The notes under the pieces were generated by a model. The model was given only the letters and a program-made list of their open reading frames with translations. It searched no databases and had not been told where the DNA came from. The position numbers were made by a program, and so were the translations under genes. DNA of 64,000 nucleotides from Phycisphaeraceae bacterium (GTDB lineage: Bacteria; Planctomycetota; Phycisphaerae; Phycisphaerales; UBA1924): NCBI GenBank assembly GCA_007693965.1, contig RECQ01000054.1, positions 86,994-150,993 of the forward strand. Reading direction: 5' to 3'. How positions within the stretch are numbered: position 1 is the stretch's first letter; every line of letters begins with the position of its first letter. Positions 50,801 through 58,946 of this stretch are shown here, in pieces.

Positions 50801-51859
50801 GTGAGCCTCGCAAGCGCACAACCTGCGGATCGTTGCGGTGCGGCGGCTGTCCCGCTGCCATCGAAGCGCGATCAATCGGTTCTCACGCTGGCGCGCGCCT
50901 GGCGCCGGCTGACCGGCGGCGGCGCGGCCACCATGGTCGCCTGTTCGGGCGGGGCCGACTCCGTGGCGCTGGCCCTCGGCCTGCGGGGCATCGGGGCGCC
51001 GGTCACACTTGCGCACATCGTCCACGACCTGCGGCCCGCTGCGGAGACGGAAATGGACCGTGCGTCGGTCGAAGCGCTGGCCGAGCGGCTGGGAATCCCA
51101 TTCGTGTGCGACTCGATCCGTGTGCAGGGCGGCAACAAGGAGTCTGCAGCGCGGCGGGGGAGGTATCGGGCGCTGTCTGAGCTTGCCCGCAGCGCCGGAA
51201 TCGGCTTCGTGGCGACGGCCCACCATGCGGATGATCAGTTCGAATCCATCGTGATGGCCCTGCTCCGGGGTTCGGGCGTGCGAGGGCTGGCGGGTGTGGC
51301 GCCGCGGCGGCGGCTGGGGGAGGGCGTGCGGCTTATCCGCCCGATGCTGGGGCTGCGCCGGGAAGACGCCGAGCGGCTGTGCCGGGAGTCGGGCGTGGGG
51401 TGGCGCGAGGATCAGACCAATCTGGACACCACGCGCCTGCGGGCAGCGCTGCGGCATGGACCGTTGAAGGAGCTGGAGGCGCTCCGTCCCGGCGCCGCGA
51501 CGCGTGCTGCCCGGTCCGGGGCAATGCTGCGCGATGCGGCGGGCCTGGTGCAGGACCGGGTGTGCGAGGTCTTCGGAGACGGGTTTGAGTGGGAGCGGGC
51601 GGCGCTGCGGCGGGAGCGGGCGATCGTGGTGGGGGCGGGACTGCGACGGGCGGCCCTGAAGCTGACCGGGGGCGTGGGGGCGGACCGGCTGGGGGCGAAG
51701 CGGGTGGATCCGGCAGTGCGGGCGGTGCGGGACGAGGGCACGGAGCCGAGGGAGTTTCACTGGCCCGGGGGCGTGGTGGTGCGTGTGCATGCGAACGCCG
51801 TGCAGATGTCAGCGGGCGCAGACAAAAACGGCCCGCCGCGGAGCGACGGGCCGTTGTGA
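50801..51859 (+). CDS. tilS: tRNA(Ile)-lysidine synthase
   Basis: 352 residues from GTG 50801; the start is supported by the -10 six bases upstream. Makes lysidine at C34 of tRNA-Ile(CAU), needed to read AUA. PP-loop ATPase motif VACSGGADSVALALGL near residue 46, AHIVHDLRPAA, then FVATAHHADDQFESIVMALLRGSGVRGL and IRPMLGLRRED. Shorter than E. coli TilS (432), with a reduced C-terminal domain. The last codons overlap the reverse-strand terminator of the sigma factor gene. Confidence 0.95.
   Translation: MSLASAQPADRCGAAAVPLPSKRDQSVLTLARAWRRLTGGGAATMVACSGGADSVALALGLRGIGAPVTLAHIVHDLRPAAETEMDRASVEALAERLGIPFVCDSIRVQGGNKESAARRGRYRALSELARSAGIGFVATAHHADDQFESIVMALLRGSGVRGLAGVAPRRRLGEGVRLIRPMLGLRREDAERLCRESGVGWREDQTNLDTTRLRAALRHGPLKELEALRPGAATRAARSGAMLRDAAGLVQDRVCEVFGDGFEWERAALRRERAIVVGAGLRRAALKLTGGVGADRLGAKRVDPAVRAVRDEGTEPREFHWPGGVVVRVHANAVQMSAGADKNGPPRSDGPL
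51824..51855 (-). terminator. Terminator of the sigma factor gene, inside the tilS 3' end
   Basis: Perfect 9-bp stem AACGGCCCG (51827-51835) / CGGGCCGTT (51847-51855); on the minus strand it is followed by a run of T (51828-51824). It lies 44 bp past the sigma factor stop and within the last 12 codons of tilS. Confidence 0.8.
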
Positions 51860-51898
51860 GGAGACGGGCTTGCGTGAAGCCCCCGGAGTGTGTCGGAA

Positions 51899-52972
51899 TC
51901 AGTTCAGGCCGAAGCCTGTAATCTCGTGCAACTGGCGTTCCGCCTGGGCGGACTGCTGGGAGCCGAGGTAGGTTTCTTCCAGTTCGACGCGGATCTTCTC
52001 CAGCGCCTTGTTCTGGATCTGGCGGACGCGCTCCTTGGTCACACCGATGATCTGGCCGATCTGCTCGAGCGTCATCGGGCGTTCGCTGTATTCCTGGGTC
52101 TCCAGGCCGAAGCGATGCTCGATGATGGTGCGCTCGATGTCGGTCAGCTCTGCCCGGTTCTCGTCGACGATGCGCCGGACCTCTTCAGCGGTGTCCTTTT
52201 CCAGCTCGCCGCGGCGGGTCTCAAGGAAGTTGGAGCGTTCGAGCTTGGGGTCGAAGTCGGTGGGGAAGCGCTGGCGGTGCTTGCTCAGCTTCATGCCCTG
52301 GCGGCTGAAGGCCTTGAGGATGGCGCGGCAGGCGTAGGTGGAGAACTTGAAGCCGCGGGCGCAGTCGAACTTGTCCACAGCGCGGAGCAGGGCCATGTTG
52401 CCTTCGCTGACCAGGTCGGCGAAATCGACTTCGCTCATGCGGGTGCGCTTCGCCATGGCCAGAACGAGGGCGAGGTTGGTGTTGGCGATCTGCTCGCGCA
52501 GACGCTCGGCCAGACGGCTCCAGCGGAGCATCTCCCAGGCCTGATCGTCCGTGGGCGTGCGATCGGGCGACGCCCAGATTTCCTTCTGCAGCTCGGAGAC
52601 CCGGTGACGGGCGTAGTTGAACTGCAGGAAGAGCACACGCTCTTCGGCGGCGGTGAGCAGCACCTGCGAGGACTTGTCGCTGCGCTCGCGCGGAGCGTTC
52701 AGGTCGTCCATCACGGGGTGATACCAGGACGTGTCAGGCTTCTGGATGTCGGGCGCCTCGTCGTAGATCATCCGCTCCGCATCGGGCGTACGGAAGATTT
52801 CGTTGTCGATGTAGTCCTGCTCGTTCACGAGCAGGTGCTGGAGGAGGCGCTCGTCGTCCGAGTTGAACGCGCGGCGGGGGCGCGTGGAAGCGCCAGTTCG
52901 CTTCACGGACACCTGACGCCGACGACGGACCTGGTCGAGCGGGGATCGAGTTGTCGTGAGTGAGGTCTTCAT
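51899..52972 (-). CDS. Sigma-70 family RNA polymerase sigma factor
   Basis: 357 residues from ATG 52970-52972. N-terminal region about 100 residues long is basic then acidic (DEAPDIQKPDTSWYHPVMDDL) and not a standard region 1. Region 2 spans about 158-228: NTNLALVLAMAKRTRMSEVD, DLVSEGNMALLRAVDKFDCARGFKF, STYACRAILKAFSRQ. The Trp pair that opens the promoter in primary sigma factors (WW in STYATWWIRQ) is Cys-Arg here. Region 4 spans about 275-335 with LEQIGQIIGVTKERVRQIQNKALEKI. So it is an alternative, group 2/3-type sigma factor rather than RpoD. Targets unknown. Long upstream spacer. Confidence 0.92.
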   Translation of the reverse strand: MKTSLTTTRSPLDQVRRRRQVSVKRTGASTRPRRAFNSDDERLLQHLLVNEQDYIDNEIFRTPDAERMIYDEAPDIQKPDTSWYHPVMDDLNAPRERSDKSSQVLLTAAEERVLFLQFNYARHRVSELQKEIWASPDRTPTDDQAWEMLRWSRLAERLREQIANTNLALVLAMAKRTRMSEVDFADLVSEGNMALLRAVDKFDCARGFKFSTYACRAILKAFSRQGMKLSKHRQRFPTDFDPKLERSNFLETRRGELEKDTAEEVRRIVDENRAELTDIERTIIEHRFGLETQEYSERPMTLEQIGQIIGVTKERVRQIQNKALEKIRVELEETYLGSQQSAQAERQLHEITGFGLN

Positions 52973-53485
52973 CTGTGATTCGTTTCTTTCAGAGCCTTCC
53001 TTGGGATTCAGGCATTCGGGGTTCATCACCCGGCTGGCGCCGGGCCCGGATCCGATCCCGCGGTTTTCGAATTGCTCCCCCCGGAGGATCGGCACGTGTG
53101 CAGGTCAGACAGGAAAAACACTCTCGGACCAATCCGCAGGGGGCCGACCGGGGTTCCATCCAGGTCCGACCTTCCTGCACTGCTGTTGCTCTACCATTCA
53201 GTACTCGTAAAACCTTCCCTGGTTCGCTTGTTATTCCATTTTCTGGAATCGTTCCAAAGAATGCAAACCGAATAATAAATGACTTTCGATATCTTGCTAT
53301 TCCTACGTCGGACGCCCCGGGGTTATCGGGTTTCGTTGACGCCTCGTCGGCAGCGGCGTAGCCTCATCCGGGTGGCGCCGCAGGGAGGCGTCCTGGGGCA
53401 TACAACCTGTTCCAGTCGCGATCGCCGCGTCCCTGACTCCAACCGTCGCACTCACAGGCTGCACAGCCAGAGAAGGAGATCAACC
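52973..53485. promoter_or_regulatory. Long divergent spacer between sigma factor and superoxide dismutase
   Basis: 513 bp with no gene. Its centre (about 53200-53310) is distinctly AT-rich for this genome. It contains TTCCA (53234-53238), TGGAA (53244-53248) and TTCCA (53252-53256), an alternating inverted/direct pattern with an 8-10 bp period that could bind a dimeric regulator. A promoter for the dismutase is at 53336-53364. Confidence 0.5.
53336..53364 (+). promoter_or_regulatory. Putative superoxide dismutase promoter
   Basis: TTGACG (53336-53341), 17-bp spacer, TAGCCT (53359-53364); the best -35 in the window. Leader of about 115 nt, then AGAAGGAG before the GTG start. Confidence 0.5.
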
Positions 53486-54127
53486 GTGACTTTCACACTT
53501 CCCAAATTGCCATACGCCCCGGATGCCCTCGAGCCGCACATTGATGCGAAGACGATGGAGATCCACCACGGCAAGCACCACAACACCTACATCACCAACG
53601 CCAACAAGGCGCTGGAAGGGACGAAATTCGCCGAAATGTCCCCCGAAGAGGTGGCCCGAAGCCTTGGCGATGTCCCCGGCGACAAGCGCACGGCGACGCG
53701 CAACAACATCGGCGGCCATGTGAACCATTCGCTCTTCTGGCAGATCATGGCGCCCCCCGGCAAGGGCGGCGGCGGCAAGCCCGAGGGCGAGCTGGGCAAG
53801 GCGATCGATTCGGCCTTCGGCACGTTCGACGCCTTCAAGGAGAAGTTCGCCGCGGCGGCCACCGGTCGCTTTGGCTCCGGATGGGCGTGGCTGTGCGTGA
53901 AGGGCGGCAAGCTTGAAGTCTGCTCCACCGCCAACCAGGACAACCCCATCATGGCCGACGCCATCGGCGACGCCGCGGGCTGCGGCGGGACGCCGATCCT
54001 CGGCCTCGACGTCTGGGAGCACGCCTACTACCTGAACTACCAGAACCGGCGCCCGGACTACATCACCGAGTGGTGGAACGTGGTCAATTGGAAAAAGGTT
54101 GGGGAGCTCTACGCCGGCGCGAAGTGA
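53486..54127 (+). CDS. Superoxide dismutase, Fe/Mn family
   Basis: 213 residues from GTG 53486, with GAAGGAG six bases upstream. Dismutates superoxide in the cytoplasm. N-terminal [20 protein letters not shown]; metal ligands in [23 protein letters not shown], and [12 protein letters not shown] (Asp and His), with FGSGWAWL as the gateway segment. The residues that decide Fe versus Mn cannot be resolved with confidence. A textbook terminator follows the stop. The sigma factor gene diverges across a long regulatory spacer, which hints at stress control. Confidence 0.96.
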   Translation: MTFTLPKLPYAPDALEPHIDAKTMEIHHGKHHNTYITNANKALEGTKFAEMSPEEVARSLGDVPGDKRTATRNNIGGHVNHSLFWQIMAPPGKGGGGKPEGELGKAIDSAFGTFDAFKEKFAAAATGRFGSGWAWLCVKGGKLEVCSTANQDNPIMADAIGDAAGCGGTPILGLDVWEHAYYLNYQNRRPDYITEWWNVVNWKKVGELYAGAK

Positions 54128-54168
54128 TTCGCGGCGCGTTGATCGGAGATCGTAAGTGAGTCTGACAG

Positions 54169-54196
54169 CCGCGGCGAATTTCGCCGCGGTTTTTTT
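54169..54196 (+). terminator. Rho-independent terminator after superoxide dismutase
   Basis: Perfect 8-bp stem CCGCGGCG / CGCCGCGG (54169-54176, 54182-54189), 5-nt loop, then seven T residues. Confidence 0.92.
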
Positions 54197-54261
54197 CGCG
54201 ATTCGCGAGAGGTGTGGGGAATCCCTCGCTTGCGCTTCGGGCTCGTGATGAAGTTCCTCGC

Positions 54262-55104
54262 TTACTTGCCGCGGAAGAACTTCTTGAGTCCGTGCAGGGC
54301 CACGGCGCGGCCCATGTCGGCGATGGCTTCGGTGAGGGGGATTTCCTTGGGGCAGACCTTCACGCAGTTCTGCGCGTTGCCGCAGTCGGTGACGCCGCCG
54401 GGGCCCATGAGAGCGTCGAGGCGCTCCCCGGCGAGTTCGGCGCCGGTTTCGTGCTTGTTGAAGAGACGCACCTGTCCGATGGCGGCGGCGCCGATGAAGG
54501 CGGTGTCCCAGTCGTCCGGGTCCTCCTCGAGCTTGTACTGCGGGCAGGCTTCGAGGCAGCAGCCGCAGGACATGCAGGTGGAGTGGACGTAGCGGGTCTG
54601 CTGCGTCTTGGGCCGCTCGCGCGGGCCGGCGCCCTGGTCGTGCAGGCCGTCGATGGGGACCCAGGCCTTGATCTTCCGCAGCGAGTCGAACATGCGCGCG
54701 CGGTCGACCCACAGATCGCGCACGACAGGAAACTTGCTCATGGGCTGGAGCGTGACGACGTCGCCATCGTTGGGGGCGTCGTTGTCGATCAGGCAGGAGC
54801 AGCTCTGGCGGACGCGCCCGTTGATGACCATCGTGCAGGACCCGCAAACCTCTTCAAGACACCCCGAGTCCCACACCACGGGCGTGGTGCGCTTGCCGTC
54901 GACGGTGACGGGGTTTGCGGCGATCAATTGCAGGCACGAGATGACGTTGGCGCCGGCGCCGGCCTCGACGGGGACGTCGAACTCTTCCCAGCGGGAGGGC
55001 TTGGCGGGGCCTTCACAGCGCTGGATGCGGAAGCGGACGGTGCGGGAGCGCGCGGGAGCGCCCGAACCATTGTTGGAGCCGTTGTGTGACGCTGGAGAAA
55101 CCAT
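54262..55104 (-). CDS. sdhB: Succinate dehydrogenase/fumarate reductase iron-sulfur subunit
   Basis: 280 residues from ATG 55102-55104; the frame is open upstream but starts with Arg-rich non-homologous sequence. Electron-transfer subunit with three clusters: 2Fe-2S ligands in CLEEVCGSC and SCSC; 4Fe-4S in CMSCGCCLEACPQY; 3Fe-4S in CGNAQNCVKVCPKEIP. An N-terminal Ser/Asn/Gly-rich leader of about 18 residues precedes the ferredoxin fold. Last gene of the sdhCAB operon. Confidence 0.95.
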   Translation of the reverse strand: MVSPASHNGSNNGSGAPARSRTVRFRIQRCEGPAKPSRWEEFDVPVEAGAGANVISCLQLIAANPVTVDGKRTTPVVWDSGCLEEVCGSCTMVINGRVRQSCSCLIDNDAPNDGDVVTLQPMSKFPVVRDLWVDRARMFDSLRKIKAWVPIDGLHDQGAGPRERPKTQQTRYVHSTCMSCGCCLEACPQYKLEEDPDDWDTAFIGAAAIGQVRLFNKHETGAELAGERLDALMGPGGVTDCGNAQNCVKVCPKEIPLTEAIADMGRAVALHGLKKFFRGK

Positions 55105-55200
55105 GGCATTGCCCGTCTGGAAGTGTGTGCGATTGACTGAACTTCGTGCTCGGCGCCGGCGGGCGCGCCGTACTTGAGGCATGTTCGAGAGGCGGGATCG

Positions 55201-57180
55201 TCAGGAGGCGGCGCTCGCGGCGACCTGCGGCGCTGTATCGGTTTTCGCCGCGGCGGATTCGATCTTTCCGTAGCTTCGGACCCGGGGCTGGGCCAGACCC
55301 TGGTGCACCTCGCGCCAGGAGAGCTTCGGGCGGCCAGAGTCGGGATCGAACTCGGCGATGGTGGTCTTGAGGAAGTTGGCGTCGTCGCGGTCGGGGTAGT
55401 CGGAGCGGTGGTGCGAGCCGCGGCTTTCCTTGCGTTCGATGCCGCCGGCGAGGATCGCCTCGGCGAGTATGAGCATGTCGGAGACGGCGCGGGTGAAGCT
55501 GAGGTTCTGGTTGGTCCACATCGCGTTGTCGGAGAGGCGGGCGCGGGAGATGCGGTCCTGCAGCTCGTGGAGCTTGTCCATGGCCTTGAGCATGCGCTCC
55601 TCGGTCTTTACGACTGTCGAGGCGGCGGTCATCTCGTCGCCCATCTCCTTGGCGATCTCGTATGGATTGGTGGTGGTGTCGGGCGCGCCCGAGGCGCCGT
55701 CGCCGATGAACTTCTTCACCTTCTCCTCCTCGCGCTTCACAGCGCCGTCGTAGACGCTCTTGTGAATGTCGGAGGCGGGCGCATCGGCGCGTTCGGCGGC
55801 GTAGTTGGCGATGCCGACGCCGGCGAAGAGGCCGTCGAAGATGCACGAGAGCAGCGCGTTGGCGCCGAGACGGGTGCCACCGTGGTAGGCGAAATTGACC
55901 TCGCCGAGGGCGTAGAGGCCGGGGATGTTGGTCGCCATGGTGTCCGGCGCGCCGAGCTTGAGGCCTATCACTTCGTTCAGCCCGCTGTCGAGATCCATCA
56001 CGGGATCGGGTCGGCGCTTTTCGGAGGTGAAGGTCGTCCACAGGCCGCCCATCGAGTAGTGGACGGCGGGGAAGATGCGCATCGGGACTTCGCGCGGGTC
56101 TTCACCGGCGAACTTCTCATAGATCTCGAGAATGCCCTTGAGCTTGCGGTCCAGCTCTTCGCGCGGCTTGAACGACAGGTCGAGGTAGACCTGATTCTCG
56201 CCCTTGACGCCGAGGCCCTGGTTGACGCACACATCGAAGATCTCACGCGTGGCGATGTCGCGGGGGACGAGGTTGCCGTACTTGGGGTACTTCTCTTCGA
56301 GGAAGTACCAGCGGTCTTTTTCGTCGATCTGTCGCGGGTCGCGGTTGTCGCCCTTCTTGCGGGGCACCCAGACGCGTCCGCCCTCGCCGCGGGCGGATTC
56401 GGACATGAGGCGGCACTTGTCGGCGCCGGGGATGGCGGTGGGGTGGACCTGGATGAACTCGCCGTTGGCGTACCACGCGCCGGCCTGGTAGCAGCGCGAG
56501 GCGGCGCCGCCGGTGCACATGACGGAGTTGGTGGACTTGCCGAAGACGAGGCCGCAGCCGCCGGTGGCCATGGCGACGGCGTCGGCGGGGAAGGCGCGGA
56601 TCTGCATGGTGCGCAGGTCCTGGGCGACGATGCCGACGCAGCGGCGCTCATCGCCTTCGCCTTCGATGACGGGCCACAGGAACTCCCAGAACTCGTACTT
56701 GACGACCTTGCCCTCGGCCTCGTGGCGCCGGACCTGCTCGTCGAGGGCGTACATGAGCTGCTGGCCGGTGGTGGCGCCGGCGAAGTGGGTGCGCTTGAAG
56801 AGCGAGCCGCCGAAGAGGCGAAGGTCGCGGTAGCCCTCGCCGGTGCGGTTGAAGGGGACGCCCATGCGATCGAGCAGGTCGATGATCTTCGGCGCCCAGT
56901 GGGTCATCTCGTAGACGGGCGGCTGGTCGGCGAGGAAGTCGCCGCCGTAGAGCGTCTCGTCCATGTGCATCCACTCGGAGAAGCCCTGCTGGCGCGCGAT
57001 CTCGTTGCAGGCGTTGATGCCGCCCTGGGCGCAGACCGAGTGGGAGCGCTTGACGGGAACCATCGAGAAGAGGTCGACGCTGAGCCCCTGCTCGACGAGG
57101 CGGGCCGCGGCGGCGAGGCCGGCGAGGCCTCCACCGACGACGATGACGCGCTGCTTGCTGCTCGGGTTCACGCTGGACAT
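55201..57180 (-). CDS. sdhA: Succinate dehydrogenase/fumarate reductase flavoprotein subunit
   Basis: 659 residues; GAGAAGAGAG before the ATG. Oxidises succinate at a covalently bound FAD. Features: VIVVGGGLAGLAAAARLVEQG, SVCAQGGINACNE with HSVCAQGG being the FAD-histidyl region, ATGGCGLVFGKSTNS, QVHPTAIPGADKCRLMSESARGEGG with the substrate-site Arg/His, MGGLWT, and GLYALGEVNFAYHGGTRLGANALL. The arrangement and CxxxGG signature resemble the Bacillus/Bacteroidetes-type (three-gene, SdhC with five helices) complex II. Second gene of sdhCAB; 77 bp to sdhC and 96 bp to sdhB. Confidence 0.97.
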   Translation of the reverse strand: MSSVNPSSKQRVIVVGGGLAGLAAAARLVEQGLSVDLFSMVPVKRSHSVCAQGGINACNEIARQQGFSEWMHMDETLYGGDFLADQPPVYEMTHWAPKIIDLLDRMGVPFNRTGEGYRDLRLFGGSLFKRTHFAGATTGQQLMYALDEQVRRHEAEGKVVKYEFWEFLWPVIEGEGDERRCVGIVAQDLRTMQIRAFPADAVAMATGGCGLVFGKSTNSVMCTGGAASRCYQAGAWYANGEFIQVHPTAIPGADKCRLMSESARGEGGRVWVPRKKGDNRDPRQIDEKDRWYFLEEKYPKYGNLVPRDIATREIFDVCVNQGLGVKGENQVYLDLSFKPREELDRKLKGILEIYEKFAGEDPREVPMRIFPAVHYSMGGLWTTFTSEKRRPDPVMDLDSGLNEVIGLKLGAPDTMATNIPGLYALGEVNFAYHGGTRLGANALLSCIFDGLFAGVGIANYAAERADAPASDIHKSVYDGAVKREEEKVKKFIGDGASGAPDTTTNPYEIAKEMGDEMTAASTVVKTEERMLKAMDKLHELQDRISRARLSDNAMWTNQNLSFTRAVSDMLILAEAILAGGIERKESRGSHHRSDYPDRDDANFLKTTIAEFDPDSGRPKLSWREVHQGLAQPRVRSYGKIESAAAKTDTAPQVAASAAS

Positions 57181-57257
57181 GGCTCTCTTCTCGTGTTCGT
57201 ACTGGGGATCGTGTGGATGCGTGCTTGTGTCGCTCTGGAGGCGTCATTCAGTCTGAG

Positions 57258-58082
57258 TCAGTGGCGGGCGAGTGCGTTTTCCAGTTGCCCGGCTTGCTGG
57301 TCGGGGGCCGCGGCGCTTTCGAGCTCAATGATGCGGGCCCGCTCATATTCACGGGCCTCATCGATGTCGAGCGTGACGAAACCGACGAGGGCCGCCAGCG
57401 CGAGGCCGGCGAGGCCGAAGCCGAGACCGGCGCAGACGTAGCCCCAGCGGCGCTGGGCCTGTTCGGTGATGGTGACGCCCCATGTGATGGCGGCGGTCCA
57501 CAGACCGTTGGCGAAGTGGAAGACGAGCATGAGCACGCCCACGAGATAGAAAAGGCCGATCACCACCGCGCCGAAGCCGATTTCCTCCGAGCCGCCGCGG
57601 AGGGCGATCGCGGTGGTCGATGAGGCTTCACGGAAATTGAAGCCGGAGGCGAAGGGGAGCCAAGTCCATCCCCAGCGAAGTGTGGCGACGTGGTAGAAGA
57701 TGAAGAGGACGCCGATGTAGCCGCTGATGCGCTGCATCGTGTATCGCCAGTTGTCCTGGTAGCGATAGTGCTTGATATTGCTTTTGCCGGTGGTGGCGTA
57801 GTAGACGCCGAGAATCGAGTGGAAGGCGATGGGCAGCCACAGGCCGAAGATCTCGATGAGCAGCAGGGCGGGCAGCGAGTGGATGAACTCGACTTCATGC
57901 TGAAAGGTGGCGACACCGCCGTGCGATTTCTCCGTCGCGACGCCGAGCCGACCCCAGACGATCGAGGCGTTGGTCGTCAGGTGGACAATCAGGAAGACGC
58001 CGATGGGAAAGACGCCGGTGAAGGAATGCAGGCGGCGAAGCAGGAAATGATGCCGCTGCATGAAAGGTTCTTTGGAGGCCAC
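57258..58082 (-). CDS. sdhC: Succinate dehydrogenase cytochrome b subunit (b558-type)
   Basis: 274 residues from a GTG at 58080-58082, chosen because AAGGA lies 8 nt upstream; the ATG seven codons later has no Shine-Dalgarno and would clip the conserved N-terminus (FLLRRLHSFTGVFPIGVFLIVH). Five membrane helices and the axial His residues for two hemes b are expected (LRRLHS, VHLTTNA, FHSILGVYY, FYHVATLRWGW, VFHFANGLW). It anchors SdhA/SdhB and passes electrons to quinone. The C-terminus is a long acidic cytoplasmic tail (DIDEAREYERARIIELES). Confidence 0.94.
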   Translation of the reverse strand: MASKEPFMQRHHFLLRRLHSFTGVFPIGVFLIVHLTTNASIVWGRLGVATEKSHGGVATFQHEVEFIHSLPALLLIEIFGLWLPIAFHSILGVYYATTGKSNIKHYRYQDNWRYTMQRISGYIGVLFIFYHVATLRWGWTWLPFASGFNFREASSTTAIALRGGSEEIGFGAVVIGLFYLVGVLMLVFHFANGLWTAAITWGVTITEQAQRRWGYVCAGLGFGLAGLALAALVGFVTLDIDEAREYERARIIELESAAAPDQQAGQLENALARH

Positions 58083-58237
58083 TCTGATCTTCCTTGAACG
58101 CTGGAAAGCGATTGTCGCCGCGAGGGGTGGTCCGCCCGGCGCTCGCCCGGCGCCGGTGGATGTTGAGCTTGTGTCATCGGCCCGATTGCGTTCTGTACAT
58201 CGATCGTGGTGCGCTGCCGGGCGCATTCAGCGCGTGA

Positions 58238-58744
58238 TCAGGGAGGGAAGGGGGGTTGTTGCTGCGTGCCGGGGTTTGCGGAGGTTCCGGGGTCGGCGCC
58301 CTGGGCCTGCTGGGCCGCGACGCTCTGCGCGATGTAGACGAAGCGAGCCCGCAGCTCCTTGAGAACGCCGGCGAGCTCTTCGGCCTCATCCTTGTCGAGG
58401 TTGCCCTTGGTCTTCACTTCGAGGACGGCGAGCAGATCGATGTAGTGGCGGGCGTATTCGAGGCTGATCACGCCGCGGCCGGTCTCGGGGTCGGGGATGC
58501 CGCCGAGGTAGAGCAGGCCCTGGGTGGCCAGCGAGGCCATGAGGGTTTTGAAGTCGGCGGGAGGCATGCCGGTGTCGTCCTGCTCCTGGCCCGCGGCGCC
58601 GGCGGCGCTCTCCTGTGAGGCCAGCTTCTCCTTCTCGGCCTGGGCCTGGGCCTTCCAGTCGGAATCAACGATGATCCGAGGCGGCTCCTCACCGGGCTGC
58701 TCGGATTTCTTTGCGTGCTGAGACAGGTCAAATGGATCGGACAT
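58238..58744 (-). CDS. DUF1844 domain protein
   Basis: 168 residues; AAGGAG 5 nt before the ATG and a -10-like TAGACT on the minus strand (58801-58796). Residues about 60-140 match DUF1844: DFKTLMASLATQGLLYLGG, then ARHYIDLLAVLEVKTKGNLDKDE and LKELRARFVYIA, a three-helix alpha domain found in planctomycetes, deltaproteobacteria and acidobacteria. Ends are Gln/Ala- and Pro-rich and probably disordered. No signal peptide. Function unknown. It lies 156 bp upstream of sdhC on the same strand but with its own promoter-like sequence. Confidence 0.88.
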   Translation of the reverse strand: MSDPFDLSQHAKKSEQPGEEPPRIIVDSDWKAQAQAEKEKLASQESAAGAAGQEQDDTGMPPADFKTLMASLATQGLLYLGGIPDPETGRGVISLEYARHYIDLLAVLEVKTKGNLDKDEAEELAGVLKELRARFVYIAQSVAAQQAQGADPGTSANPGTQQQPPFPP

Positions 58745-58946
58745 GACGCTCCTTCAGGACGTGCGTATTCGGCTGAAATTGGGTTGCGGAGGCACAGTCT
58801 ACACGCTCCTTTGTGGAAAAACCGGGCGAGGTCGCCGATAATGACTCGCGGATGGGGTGATCCCCCATGTGGCGAGACTGTCGCCCGCGCCCCGGGCGCC
58901 AGCCTCGGACGCCTCACGCACTCCACGCCTAGATCGAGAGGATCGC

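Noticed and set aside
53125..53215. Minus-strand sequence containing AATGGTAGAGCA, like a tRNA D-arm
   Set aside because: No matching acceptor stem, anticodon stem or GGTTCRANTCC T-loop could be found; at best a decayed remnant or chance similarity.
55174..57441. 755-codon plus-strand open frame opposite sdhA
   Set aside because: SdhA on the minus strand is full length with all catalytic motifs; the opposing frame has low-complexity Val/Gly/Ala/Glu composition.
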